A DNA stretch of 36,163 nucleotides. It comes from an uncultured Bacteroidales bacterium (GTDB lineage Bacteria; Bacteroidota; Bacteroidia; Bacteroidales; WCHB1-69). Shown one piece after another: positions 18,801 through 25,198 of this stretch (position 1 is the stretch's first letter; every line of letters starts with the position of its first letter). Both the position numbers and the translations under genes were made by a program. The DNA is taken from assembly GCA_905236885.1 (NCBI GenBank), contig CAJOQK010000114.1, forward strand, positions 1 to 36,163. The letters run 5' to 3'. Under the pieces are notes generated by a model that was given only the letters and a program-made list of their open reading frames with translations, made no database searches and was not told where the DNA came from.

Positions 18801-21775
18801 TTCAAGTCACCGATGGCACTGGAGACATAACCCACATAGCGGTCTCCCCACCAGCAGTTGTAGTCAAAGTCAAAATTGGCCACACCCGTGTTGCTGGAAG
18901 AATAGAACGGATAACTCGTGCTGGCACCCGTGGCAACTGAAATGTTGTTCCTGATAGTGCCAAAATAAGATGAGCCATACAAATAGGAATAGATGCCGTA
19001 ATGGGTCGAAGCCGAGCCGTAGGTAAGCACTGTATTATTGACTAACGCCGCTCCGTAGGGATAGTAGAAATAGATACCGTAGGAGGTTGTGTTGTCATTG
19101 TGGATGATAACCTCATTGTTGCTCACCACAGTGGCGGAATCCATGTAATAGATCCTCATGCCGTAATGGTAATTGGCATAGCCGTGAGTCCGCACCCTAT
19201 TGGCATCAAAGAGGGAACTGTCATTATAATAAGCTGTAAGGCCGTAATAGTAGGTGTAACCTGTCTCCCACTCCTCCAACACATTGTGGGTAAACTTCAT
19301 CTTGTTGTAATAGAAATAGGTAGGCTCATAATAGGCACCCGCAATAAAATTGCTGTCAAACAAAATATTGCTGTTTTTGACCGCACTGCTGCTTCCGTAG
19401 AAATAGATACCGTAGCTTCCGTACAGAATATCATTGCCGATGAAGCGGATGTTGTTGACCGTACTTCCGGAAGCCTTGTAGATGGTGGAATAGAGATTCG
19501 AGGTGGAAGCGGAATTTTTCCAGCCCAAAATCTTGCAATGGTTGAATTCCACATCATCACAGTCAGCGCCAAAATAAACACAGTAGCTCTGTGCCGAATC
19601 GGCGTCAAAAGTAATGTTCCGGAAGGTGATGGAAGAGGTTCTGTTCAAGGTAATCACCTCCCCTTTCAAAGGCTGGAAAATTACACTGTCGGCATTCTCC
19701 GCCATGGAGGAAATGGTCAACCTATGACCGTTCAGTCCTGAGAAACCGGTAAAATCCAACCCTTCCTTGTATAGGCCGCTGGCCAGTTTCAGGTTGATAT
19801 CCCCGCCGATGCCGCAGGTGTTGAACAGGAACAACGCATCCTCCATGGTCTGGAAGTCATACTGCTTGCCGGTTCCCACGGTATAGGTTCCGGACATCAG
19901 GCTGTCGCAGCCGTAGGCAACCACAGAAAGGGTGTCGTCCTTCAACACCGAATCAACCGCGTTGTTTGGCTTGCTCACCCATACAATAATGGTGTCATAA
20001 GCATTCAAGCGCTGTGTGTATTTTCCAATCGTCATGGTATCCTTAAAGTCGGTGGGCAGATTTCCGCTGTAAGTGGCCGGATTCTGCAACACACCGTTCA
20101 CCGTCCAGTTGACCAATGCGGAAGTCAGATTTTTGTCACCCCTATTCTGTAATGAAATTTTCACAGGCTGGATACCGGCAACAGTTCCCTCCTGCGGATT
20201 GTCAATACTGGCCATAGCCACGGAATTGGAGTCAAAATTGGCACCTTTCCCCAAGCCCAGACGAATCAGAGGTAGCATTGTAGAAGTGGACCATGTTCCG
20301 CTGTAATTGTAAACGCAGCGGTTAGACTCCAGGTGACCGGCCCAATAGGTGCTGGTACTGTTAGTGGTACCTCCAGTACCTTCATAAAAAATATAGAGGT
20401 TCTTTCCCGGAGGAAGCACAAAGGTCTGGTCAAGCGTAACGATGTTCCAGGTCTGTGTGGTGGTAGTGGTTCCACGATAAACCAACGTGGCTCCGGCAGT
20501 GACCGGATCCATGGCTCCTGTAGGCATAGTCGCATCGTTGGTAGCCATCATATATATATCAATGTTACGGGTCACCACGGCAGTCTGCGGATTACCGCTA
20601 TTGCTGAGCGGACGCAGGTACCAGGCCAGCTCCGTAATGCTCAAACCGGCACCGTTAGGATCCAATTCCGATGCAAGATAAAGGGAACGGGTGTGTGTAG
20701 TGGTGTAGTTCAGATGGTAGACAATGGCCAGGTTGTTGTTGGTGGCCGCTGTCGTATCCCCATCATATTTATAATAGGCGTAACCGGAAACACTGCCCCC
20801 AACCATACGCTTTGATGTGAAGGCGGCGGCAGCGCGTGCCTTGTTGCCTGCAGAGTCGGCACCGTCAATCCAATAGGCAATGGTGGTACCGTACACATGC
20901 TGCGGAATGACGGCATTCCAGATGGAGTCACCCTGAATGGCAGTCATTTTGATGGAATCGGCAACAGTCACAGAATCTTTGGTGGCCGTATAATGCAGAA
21001 CAGGATGAATCATGCCAATGCCGGAACGTCCGGCCACTTTGGCTTTGATATTATATGGTCCAACCGTATAGATGGTATCGTTGAAAGTGGTCAGAAATTC
21101 AACCACGGGAAGATTAAGGGCATACTGGGAGGCCATCACCTGGAAATCGTCAATATACCATCCGTCCGCGATGAATGAGCCGAAATAGTTACCCTTTTTG
21201 ATGACAAATTTGAAACGGACCGTTGAATAGCTGGCATAGTCGCTCATGTCAAACACCTCCTCATTCCACCAGCCGTTGTTGGCCATGGCAAAGGTATCCT
21301 CCGCCTGCCATTCGGAATAGGAAGTGTGGTCAAACGACAGATTGACCCGATAGGAGGCACATTTGCCCTTATAGGCATCATAAGGAAGCGGTTTCCAACG
21401 GCTCCCCAAATAGTCCTCCTGATACATCACCTGACAAAGGTCGCTTTGCAACACTTTACAGATATGACTGAATTTCACCAACACAAACTTGTAGTTGGAA
21501 CAATCATAGAAGGGGGTTATCAACTCCACGGTATCACCCGCATTATAAGGTACATAACCGTGCATGGAATAGTTCCCGCTCACAGCCAGACTGGAACCCG
21601 AGGCCCAAGTCGGCATGGTGACAGTGGAAACAGGATGTGCGGACCAACCCTGCGGCAAAACAGCGGAAAACTGCTCATTTGCGAGATAGGTCGCCTGCGC
21701 AAAGACTCCACCTATGGTGGCAATCATCATCAGCGCAAACAGCTGTACTTTGTAAAATTTTTTAAAATACCTCAT
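9803..21775 (-). CDS. giant secreted beta-helix adhesin-like protein with T9SS sorting domain
   Basis: About 3990 residues (roughly 430 kDa). I start at the ATG at 21775, which gives a standard signal peptide (MRYFKKFYKVQLFALMMIAT, cleavage near 26); ten further codons upstream would begin with TTG. The order is: a MAM/jelly-roll-like domain (about 27-215, ending SFIADGWYIDDF), an Ig/Fn3-like domain (220-325), a beta-rich domain (330-510), an Ig/CARDB-like domain (527-620), five modules of about 550 residues (621-3275), a second MAM-like domain (about 3398-3555), several CARDB-like domains (3560-3890) and a type A T9SS C-terminal domain (about 3900-3990; NVPNPART through GIYYYTMEYKGQ). Each module is a right-handed parallel beta-helix with Tyr-rich rungs such as YYGMYLYYY. 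Export through the outer membrane and surface anchoring follow from the sorting domain. Ligand and function are unknown; no catalytic motif is seen. Confidence 0.85.
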   Translation of the reverse strand: MRYFKKFYKVQLFALMMIATIGGVFAQATYLANEQFSAVLPQGWSAHPVSTVTMPTWASGSSLAVSGNYSMHGYVPYNAGDTVELITPFYDCSNYKFVLVKFSHICKVLQSDLCQVMYQEDYLGSRWKPLPYDAYKGKCASYRVNLSFDHTSYSEWQAEDTFAMANNGWWNEEVFDMSDYASYSTVRFKFVIKKGNYFGSFIADGWYIDDFQVMASQYALNLPVVEFLTTFNDTIYTVGPYNIKAKVAGRSGIGMIHPVLHYTATKDSVTVADSIKMTAIQGDSIWNAVIPQHVYGTTIAYWIDGADSAGNKARAAAAFTSKRMVGGSVSGYAYYKYDGDTTAATNNNLAIVYHLNYTTTHTRSLYLASELDPNGAGLSITELAWYLRPLSNSGNPQTAVVTRNIDIYMMATNDATMPTGAMDPVTAGATLVYRGTTTTTQTWNIVTLDQTFVLPPGKNLYIFYEGTGGTTNSTSTYWAGHLESNRCVYNYSGTWSTSTMLPLIRLGLGKGANFDSNSVAMASIDNPQEGTVAGIQPVKISLQNRGDKNLTSALVNWTVNGVLQNPATYSGNLPTDFKDTMTIGKYTQRLNAYDTIIVWVSKPNNAVDSVLKDDTLSVVAYGCDSLMSGTYTVGTGKQYDFQTMEDALFLFNTCGIGGDINLKLASGLYKEGLDFTGFSGLNGHRLTISSMAENADSVIFQPLKGEVITLNRTSSITFRNITFDADSAQSYCVYFGADCDDVEFNHCKILGWKNSASTSNLYSTIYKASGSTVNNIRFIGNDILYGSYGIYFYGSSSAVKNSNILFDSNFIAGAYYEPTYFYYNKMKFTHNVLEEWETGYTYYYGLTAYYNDSSLFDANRVRTHGYANYHYGMRIYYMDSATVVSNNEVIIHNDNTTSYGIYFYYPYGAALVNNTVLTYGSASTHYGIYSYLYGSSYFGTIRNNISVATGASTSYPFYSSSNTGVANFDFDYNCWWGDRYVGYVSSAIGDLKAWVSTIPTAVNDINVHPVFMDTTTSLRPRLYVGLECPSYHGVNTDVDGNTRVSRTTRGCYSSEPPAVNGVLVELLDLPVNSLAGDTIRPSVILQNGGLTTLTAASIQLELNKVAQGNPVAWTGSLQVGESDTVALGSCVLTAGTNEVKAYIVNLGTLQDTNNLDDTVSYRLNACSSVFAGTYTVGDTGYFKTLPEAIENLTVCGMSGPVTLSILPMTDTMNLVIGDIPGASATNTLTITSYTGDSTSVVLQRADNATTNLAAIMIDGGHDIIIRNVTLSGMNPFPGSYTYSHGIMITGMSHDIEVHNCYMYVPKNFAGAVTGTNQSVVYMLGENVHDVYVHDNLVEGGACAFYVYGSSSSARISNIRLENNEIGFVDTYGFYLYYSDSVTVRDNSLVQRSGNFTPGNMYPVYGYYSNADIINNRFDCQTIYYGMYLYYFGDTTTNIGYIINNEIRSAFGGSTGYGIYVNSYSHPRIYHNSLYLTPANASNRGLYVASSAYSTMDFQNNIIVMNSETLNSYPVYLGSTTYVTNGQLNLNNNAYYNTYPKSPNIGYAGAARTTMAAWVGQVPCDSNSVFTMPNFINVNRSLQLADSNGVSCKTLPLVGYDINNDTRDSMVTTMGAWDFHPANLDLAIREIISPEDHGSISSNIPLTVLLANTGKTTITSGKLQFELNGILSAPVNWSGSLAVDDTVSFTLSSIRLNAGPNKLTVFCYAPNNGTDGFTLNDTLFLDIYGCDTAISGSFTVGDSTADYISIDDAINTIRYCGIKGPVELKLKSGNYESLNIEFLNNTTAKNTITIRSESGNRADVVFTSTSGAYLKEVSNVFIRDITFRGTVNAVELAGMIVNVEFVHCNIMAPASVTNNAYAGVRYTNSSGSDNYLKDVRFIGNNISGGYYNFYLYYTASSTSLMTTASVTIDSNVLSGAYYYGIYSYYYNHFKSISYNTITNGSHASAFYGMYLYYYHNNDKIVSNRIYLNNSSTGYGMYLYYYQNYPSYSGKPGPIANNEIILTGNGTKYGIYQYCYAQYNIVNNSIYAKGSSTTYAMYLYNSTSGYPVNVFNNILVNDYTTGYALYNSYSGSEVTSYGYRDYNNYCSRSGNLAYLAGAAKTSLSAIKAVSKDQDQHSVNITPVWSNSTLTNLQMNNSKDYLCPVAYNVNEDLFSAPRNGNTAMGCYGLEPDSTDAALLEFVGVDALTSTGTHPLSVVVVNYGSMPIDSATIVLSINGTASAPFAYHPAKPLAYLQKDTVKLGDFAFQDGTNTFEAYISIPNDNTPANDTISYKRTICSSTVSGLVVIGNSKSADYTLAKIGDLIQKMNDCGVSGDVTIALETGTYSTSSIMDLSIIANAMGNYHLTITSMAENRDSVTVTTTTSALISMSGNKNVTIRNLTMKSTTASAGGIIHIKGACENIDILNNYIKANLTNTSSTSITPIYKPSSTGLVKGMRIVGNKIEGGYYGIYLYGEGTGSYNEDVVVDSNEIWNQYYYATYYYYTTFKHITDNVLYSRTSSASTYWYGMRLYYCNVEDGLLRNSMDATKASNITYPYGMYLYYINYNLTTDYALIANNTVKAYTTSTYYGTYLYYSRANFYNNTILVSGTGAGRALYYSSSTAYVMNIKGNILITDAGQYPIYAGSTTAGIANVDYNNYYGGGTYVGYYGSAQSTLASLRSANGQDAHSISVPVKFANTANNLKLTDYSNVLMPRLSDVTTDFENSIRAAKTAMGAFEASFYDLDAALEDFADTKLDSTLSPVYVTLTNFGKDTLKSVTINWTVNGVAQNAVKWTGNLPSFASEKVQLGSIIPIQKKLNSIIAWVSAPNNGTDASKVNDTVTLKEYLCTGGLAGTYTVGGTNADFSTVDEMQIALYSCGVSAPVVMKLRAGTYAPITLFGKIPGTGVSKTVTFLPDNGTVVIDGGATEPSLTLNDVSYLLFKGITFGNTKNGLVGVQMEGSCSHITIRECNIYASITATSNTYKAFSYPNASGSSKYPVNIHLTANNIVGGYYNMYIYYMAGGTANMPMASMYIDSNVLTEAYYYGMYIYYYSSIRSLNYNRITSRSSSSSYYGVYAYYYSNFKEVIGNRITVNCSSTGYGMELYYYQNSTSYTHNRALVANNEIRVMGNGTKYGMYVYGYYSSLDIHHNSVYSSSETTTSYGMYLGLGNTTTQGIPSITRNILVADGASTNYPLYISTTYYQSTYSLREWNDLYSPTNVGYAGAAKTTIADFQSVTGQDSNSIKVKPSWVRLRDGLELNDYDSLLCPSISEVTTDLNGNLRASVTAMGCYGAKMWDGVNLLVEEFVTPVAISDVVCYEDNTPVEITIKNMGREAANFDSVPLKVNLDVTGAVNYHFDTVVSAGSLLPTQYMNIKVATVPTQVSGIYNLKIRLSYITDVFDEDDTMSLVYDATRVELPYDEDFSVLPDGFVTTALSGNIIWENQKGTGVNPAVSPDFGTGRLEFAGAGNPGAFANAIFNAVNINGCLNPKLSFWFAHSATDSRRDLTVVLISTNGGASFTEVGRIMVADTFTGWRQYDVDLSRFANSNCLSVVFQGISYGGANQSLDRICITADQDASIRLLPVDFSALSACENDQVPMQVVVENMTSLNMDLANDTIFASVTGATTQNFSYVYNKQLKGYETDTLILGYMDMRANGNYYLNIAMQSQDDNSLNDTIADSTMMVYQDLVLDSIIGIDDKVSKIAGDTVFVSVLLRNGSNMPMDKMTVTMELNGEEVVTDTIIRHLEVGDSLLHVMSLPYIVPFGSKEQPFYFLELTANIPCDADATSNLLNLVGNINVPDTIDLQVLSIAQPSTDKGRIKVSPKVTVANMANAEVYTVMMRVDVIDSSSTVLETVSEYINFINVNDTVEYEFSLTYTVPNYNGQYTLRAYVDTYDGEINTSNDTLSVKFNCKYNDDAVPSIGNNGWDMEQNVPNPARTATVIPFNVPEDANVTLTVMSVNGQMLYTTEISATAGENSYELNVEGLSAGIYYYTMEYKGQRLVRKMNVVK
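11950..19915 (-). repeat. array of five coding modules, about 1.65 kb each
   Basis: Each module opens with a cysteine and a GTYTVG-like motif, at about 19913, 18285, 16597, 14945 and 13295, giving steps of about 538-563 codons. Each closes with a GYAGAAKT-like segment, then VTTDxNGNxR and a MGCYG-like motif. Tyr-rich rungs occur in the same order in every module. Modules 3 and 5 are the most alike. Identical DNA words persist: the 17-mer TACAGGTACATGCCATA is at 15831, 15912 and 17490. The array arose by duplication of whole modules, followed by drift. Confidence 0.8.
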
Positions 21776-21802
21776 ATAAACAAATTTTAAAAATTCAATT
21801 TG

Positions 21803-21810
21803 CAAATGTA
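21803..21810 (-). promoter_or_regulatory. possible -7 box for the giant gene (TACATTTG on the minus strand)
   Basis: TACATTTG fits TAnnTTTG and lies 28 nt before the ATG at 21775. It overlaps the alternative TTG start, which argues for the ATG. No TTTG -33 element is evident at the usual spacing. Confidence 0.4.
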
Positions 21811-22056
21811 ATCATAATAGTAATTACACTCTATATTTATATTACTTTTTTTTATAATTGACAATCTTTCACTTGTAATAATTTATATAAAAAAAAAATA
21901 TTTTTTTTAGTTTTTTTGGGTAAATGTTGGCATATTTTGCCAACAAATCGTGCAAAAACGAAAGTAAAATGACTTTGACAGCATAACACTAAAGGCAAAA
22001 GATTTAGAAATAAAACAAAATTGACGCAAAAACTTTTCCTTGAAATCTCGTATGCT

Positions 22057-22082
22057 ATAATGCGTGGATTTTTTAGAAGTCC
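22057..22082 (+). repeat. dispersed TTTTTAGAAGTCC element, copy 4
   Basis: ATAATGCGTGGA, a T-run and AGAAGTCC match copy 1 (193-217) at almost every position. Like copy 1 it lies in the leader of a rightward gene, here 57 nt before the M16 start. Confidence 0.6.
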
Positions 22083-22138
22083 AATATAATATTTCCGTTC
22101 CAAAGACGTTTTATATCATAAATAATGTATCAAATTGA

Positions 22139-25036
22139 ATGAACCAAAAACAATCCAACATGAGAAAGATTTGGACAACCACACTGATTTTCATGCTTTT
22201 CACAAGCATCAGCGCACAAAATCTGGAACGTCTGAACGTGCAGACCTTCCATCTGGAGAACGGACTGACCGTTGTCATGGCCGAAGAGCATTCCGCACCC
22301 AAAATTTTCGGGTCGGTGATTGTGCATGCAGGCAGCAAGAATGAGGACACGGCCTACACCGGCGTGGCCCACTATTTCGAGCACATGATGTTCAAGGGCA
22401 CCGACCGGATCGGCACCACCGACTGGGCAAAGGAGAAAGTCTATCTGGACAGCATCAGCATGATGTACGACAAGCTGCGCGAGACCAAGGATGAGGAGGG
22501 CCGCAAGGCTGTGCAGAAGGAAATCAACAGGCTCAACATCGAAGCCTCAAAATTCGCCATCGCCAACGAAACCGACGCCATTCTGCAAAAAATGGGCTGC
22601 ACCGGGCTCAATGCAGGCACCAGCTACGACTTCACCGTATATTACAACACCCTGCCGAGCAACCAGTTGGAAAACTGGATGGATGTGTATGTGGAGCGTT
22701 TCCGCAATCCGGTGTACCGCCTTTTCCAAAGCGAGCTGGAGGCGGTGTACGAGGAACGCAACCTCTACGCAAACAGCAGCATGTATGATTTCACCCGCAA
22801 CATTTTCAAGGAATCTTTCGGCGACCACCCCTACAGCCGCGATGTGATCGGATTGGACGACCACCTGAAAAACCCGCAGCCCTCCCAAATGAAGATTTTT
22901 TATGACAAATACTATGTGGCCTCCAACATGACCCTTCTGTTAGTGGGCGATTTCAACACGGCTGAGGCGCTGAAGATGGTAAAGGAGCGTTTCGGCGTCT
23001 GGCCGAAAGGGAAGCCGCAGCCCAAAGTGACCTACGAACTGCCCAAATTTGAGAGCCATGTGGTCAAAGAGGTGAAACAGACCCCCATCAAGGCGGGGCT
23101 AATGTTTTTTCCCGGCGTGCCCTCCCACCATCCCGATAAGCTGCCGCTTGAGATGATAAGCGCACTCCTTTCCGGCGGCAACGGAAGCATGAACAAGCTC
23201 TCCACCAGCGGAAAACTGCTCGCCGCCTACCTCATTCCCCTCTCACTGGAGGAGGCCGGAAGCAATGTGATTCTCTACATCCCCAAACTGCTCGGACAGA
23301 AACATGCCGAAGCCGAAGAGCTGATTTGGGGCTGCATCGATTCCATCAAACAGGGACTTTTCAGCGACCAGCTGCTGGAAAGCATCAAGATGCAGAGCTT
23401 GCGGGACAGACTGGAACAGCTTGAAAGCAACTATGACATCGCAATGCTGCTGGAGGAACTTATTTGTGAAGGCAGCAGCTATGATGAATGGGAACGCGAC
23501 AACGAACGGCTACAGAACATGACCAGAGAAGAGATTATGGAGGTGGCAAACCGCTATTTTGACAACAACCGCCACACCTCAGTCCGTTCCTCCATGGGCT
23601 TGCCGAAAAAGAGCGCCGCCGTCAAACCGGACTGGAATCATCTGGACATACAGAACCAGGGGGTTCAATCGGAATTCGCACAGATGATTGGGGAGCGTTC
23701 CGTCAAGGAAATCACCCCACAAGTGATTGATTTCAACAAATCGGTGACAATACTGCCAGTCACCTCCGGCTGTGACCTGTATGCCTCACCCAACCCTAAA
23801 AACAACATATTCAGCATGACAATCCGCTACCACTACGGCGAAGCGGACGACAAATGGCTGGAGACAGCCACCAGCTACATGGAGATGATCGGGGCTGGAG
23901 AGATGGACCTGCACCAGTTTGAAATTGAGCTCAAAAAGCTGGGTGGCGACTACAGCATTTCCAGCGACTATGACAACATTTATTTAGAAATAAGCGGATT
24001 TGAAGAAAACATAGAGGCGATTCTGTCGTTAGTGACGCTCAAACTGCAGCAGCCAAAGCATGATGCGCAACAATTGAAGAACCTTATCGATGAGACGAAA
24101 GCCGACAAAAAGGAATCCAAAAACGAAGCCTCCACCTGGAACTCCGCCCTCTACAATTACCTGCAATACGGCAAGCACTCCCTCTATCTTGAACAACTTA
24201 CCGTCAAAGAGCTGAAAAAGCTGACCGGCGAGGAGTTGGTCGCCATACTCGAACCGATGTACCAACGTGACGGACATGTGACTTTTGTCGGGAACAGCGA
24301 GCCGGAACGCATCCGGGAAATATTGTTGGAGAAAGGGCTTGTCCGCCCCGGCACTGTAAAGACAGCTCCACGTGTCCGGCCACGCGTCATACATGACACC
24401 AACACGGTCTACTATCTCACCAACAAGTCGTTTATGAAAAGCGACATCCGTTTCATAACCCAATACGGCGGCAATTTTGACCTAAAAGACGCAGCAGCGG
24501 CCACCCTGTTCGACGAATATTTCGGAGGCGGCATGAATTCCGTTGTATTCCAGGAAATCAGGGAGTTCCGCTCTCTGGGCTATTCCACTTACGGTTACTT
24601 CAACTACGACGCCCTCAACCGGTATCACCCCTATTTGGGCTGCTACCTCGGCACACAGTGCGACAAGACCAACGAAGGGGTGGACGCCATGATGGAACTG
24701 ATCCGCACTTTCCCCGAACGTCCGGAAAAGTTCCCTGTGGTCCAGCAATACATAATCTCCACCAGAAACAGCAACTACGTGAATTTCCGCAACATTCCGA
24801 GCCAAGTGCGCTACTGGAAGGAGATCCGCCATTTTGAGAGCGACCCGAGGGAAAAGACCACCGGACAAATCCGCAAGATGAGCTACGACGACCTCCGCGC
24901 CTTCCACGTGAAATACATCCAGGACAAGCCACAGGTCATAGGCATTTCCGGCAACGCCAAGAAATTCGACCTCAAGGCACTCGGCAAATATGGGAAAGTT
25001 GTCAAGTTGAATTTTAAAGACATTATCAGATATTAA
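22139..25036 (+). CDS. secreted M16 family zinc metallopeptidase (pitrilysin/insulinase-like)
   Basis: A 965-residue two-lobed M16 peptidase that degrades peptides, probably in the periplasm. The hydrophobic start MRKIWTTTLIFMLFTSISAQ is a signal peptide; the ATG at 22160 that opens it may be the true start, the one at 22139 adding seven residues. The inverted zinc motif HYFEH lies at about residues 78-82, and the downstream glutamate region ELEAVYEERN supplies the third ligand. The N-terminal catalytic half (about 30-480) is followed by a second, inactive M16-like half (about 520-965) with the RY-type substrate region near GYSTYGYFNYD. Length and layout are usual for full-length bacterial M16B proteins. 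It is divergent from the giant gene and followed by a repeat-rich spacer. Confidence 0.92.
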   Translation: MNQKQSNMRKIWTTTLIFMLFTSISAQNLERLNVQTFHLENGLTVVMAEEHSAPKIFGSVIVHAGSKNEDTAYTGVAHYFEHMMFKGTDRIGTTDWAKEKVYLDSISMMYDKLRETKDEEGRKAVQKEINRLNIEASKFAIANETDAILQKMGCTGLNAGTSYDFTVYYNTLPSNQLENWMDVYVERFRNPVYRLFQSELEAVYEERNLYANSSMYDFTRNIFKESFGDHPYSRDVIGLDDHLKNPQPSQMKIFYDKYYVASNMTLLLVGDFNTAEALKMVKERFGVWPKGKPQPKVTYELPKFESHVVKEVKQTPIKAGLMFFPGVPSHHPDKLPLEMISALLSGGNGSMNKLSTSGKLLAAYLIPLSLEEAGSNVILYIPKLLGQKHAEAEELIWGCIDSIKQGLFSDQLLESIKMQSLRDRLEQLESNYDIAMLLEELICEGSSYDEWERDNERLQNMTREEIMEVANRYFDNNRHTSVRSSMGLPKKSAAVKPDWNHLDIQNQGVQSEFAQMIGERSVKEITPQVIDFNKSVTILPVTSGCDLYASPNPKNNIFSMTIRYHYGEADDKWLETATSYMEMIGAGEMDLHQFEIELKKLGGDYSISSDYDNIYLEISGFEENIEAILSLVTLKLQQPKHDAQQLKNLIDETKADKKESKNEASTWNSALYNYLQYGKHSLYLEQLTVKELKKLTGEELVAILEPMYQRDGHVTFVGNSEPERIREILLEKGLVRPGTVKTAPRVRPRVIHDTNTVYYLTNKSFMKSDIRFITQYGGNFDLKDAAAATLFDEYFGGGMNSVVFQEIREFRSLGYSTYGYFNYDALNRYHPYLGCYLGTQCDKTNEGVDAMMELIRTFPERPEKFPVVQQYIISTRNSNYVNFRNIPSQVRYWKEIRHFESDPREKTTGQIRKMSYDDLRAFHVKYIQDKPQVIGISGNAKKFDLKALGKYGKVVKLNFKDIIRY

Positions 25037-25198
25037 CAATGACGATGACAATAGTTTAAGAGGTTTAAGGAGTTTAAGAGTTTAAAAGTTTAAAAGTTTA
25101 AATATTGTAGGGTCGTCGCGTGCGGCGACCACTTGTGCAAAAAGAGTCATAGTCATAGTCATAGTCAACAGTCATAGTTTCAAAAAAAACATCCTCAT
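25037..25198. repeat. intergenic repeat mosaic: TTTAAG units, hairpin, TCATAG units
   Basis: In order: GTTTAAG-type repeats (25054-25104), a GC-rich hairpin GGTCGTCGC/GCGGCGACC (25111-25130, one G-T pair) and four TCATAG units (25146-25180). The same three parts occur in the same order at 9433-9590. No coding potential is seen. The hairpin lacks a T-run. Confidence 0.6.

Larger units (their letters stand above)
21776..22138. other. AT-rich divergent intergenic region
   Basis: No gene is seen between the divergent giant gene and the M16 peptidase. It contains long A/T runs (about 21845-21917), a 7-bp inverted repeat GTTGGCA/TGCCAAC (21926-21944), a possible -7 box for the giant gene and copy 4 of the dispersed TTTTTAGAAG element. 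Confidence 0.6.

Noticed and set aside
9797-21790. Many long rightward frames opposite the giant gene, including one of 396 codons at 11141-12331
   Set aside because: They are antisense shadows of a repetitive, Tyr-rich coding strand. They have no recognisable domains and their products are His/Val/Ile-rich in a way that mirrors the reverse complement of the repeats. The sense frame has a signal peptide and a sorting domain.
21776-21805. Extension of the giant protein by ten codons to a TTG at 21805
   Set aside because: The TTG overlaps a -7-like box, and the ATG at 21775 gives a standard signal peptide start.
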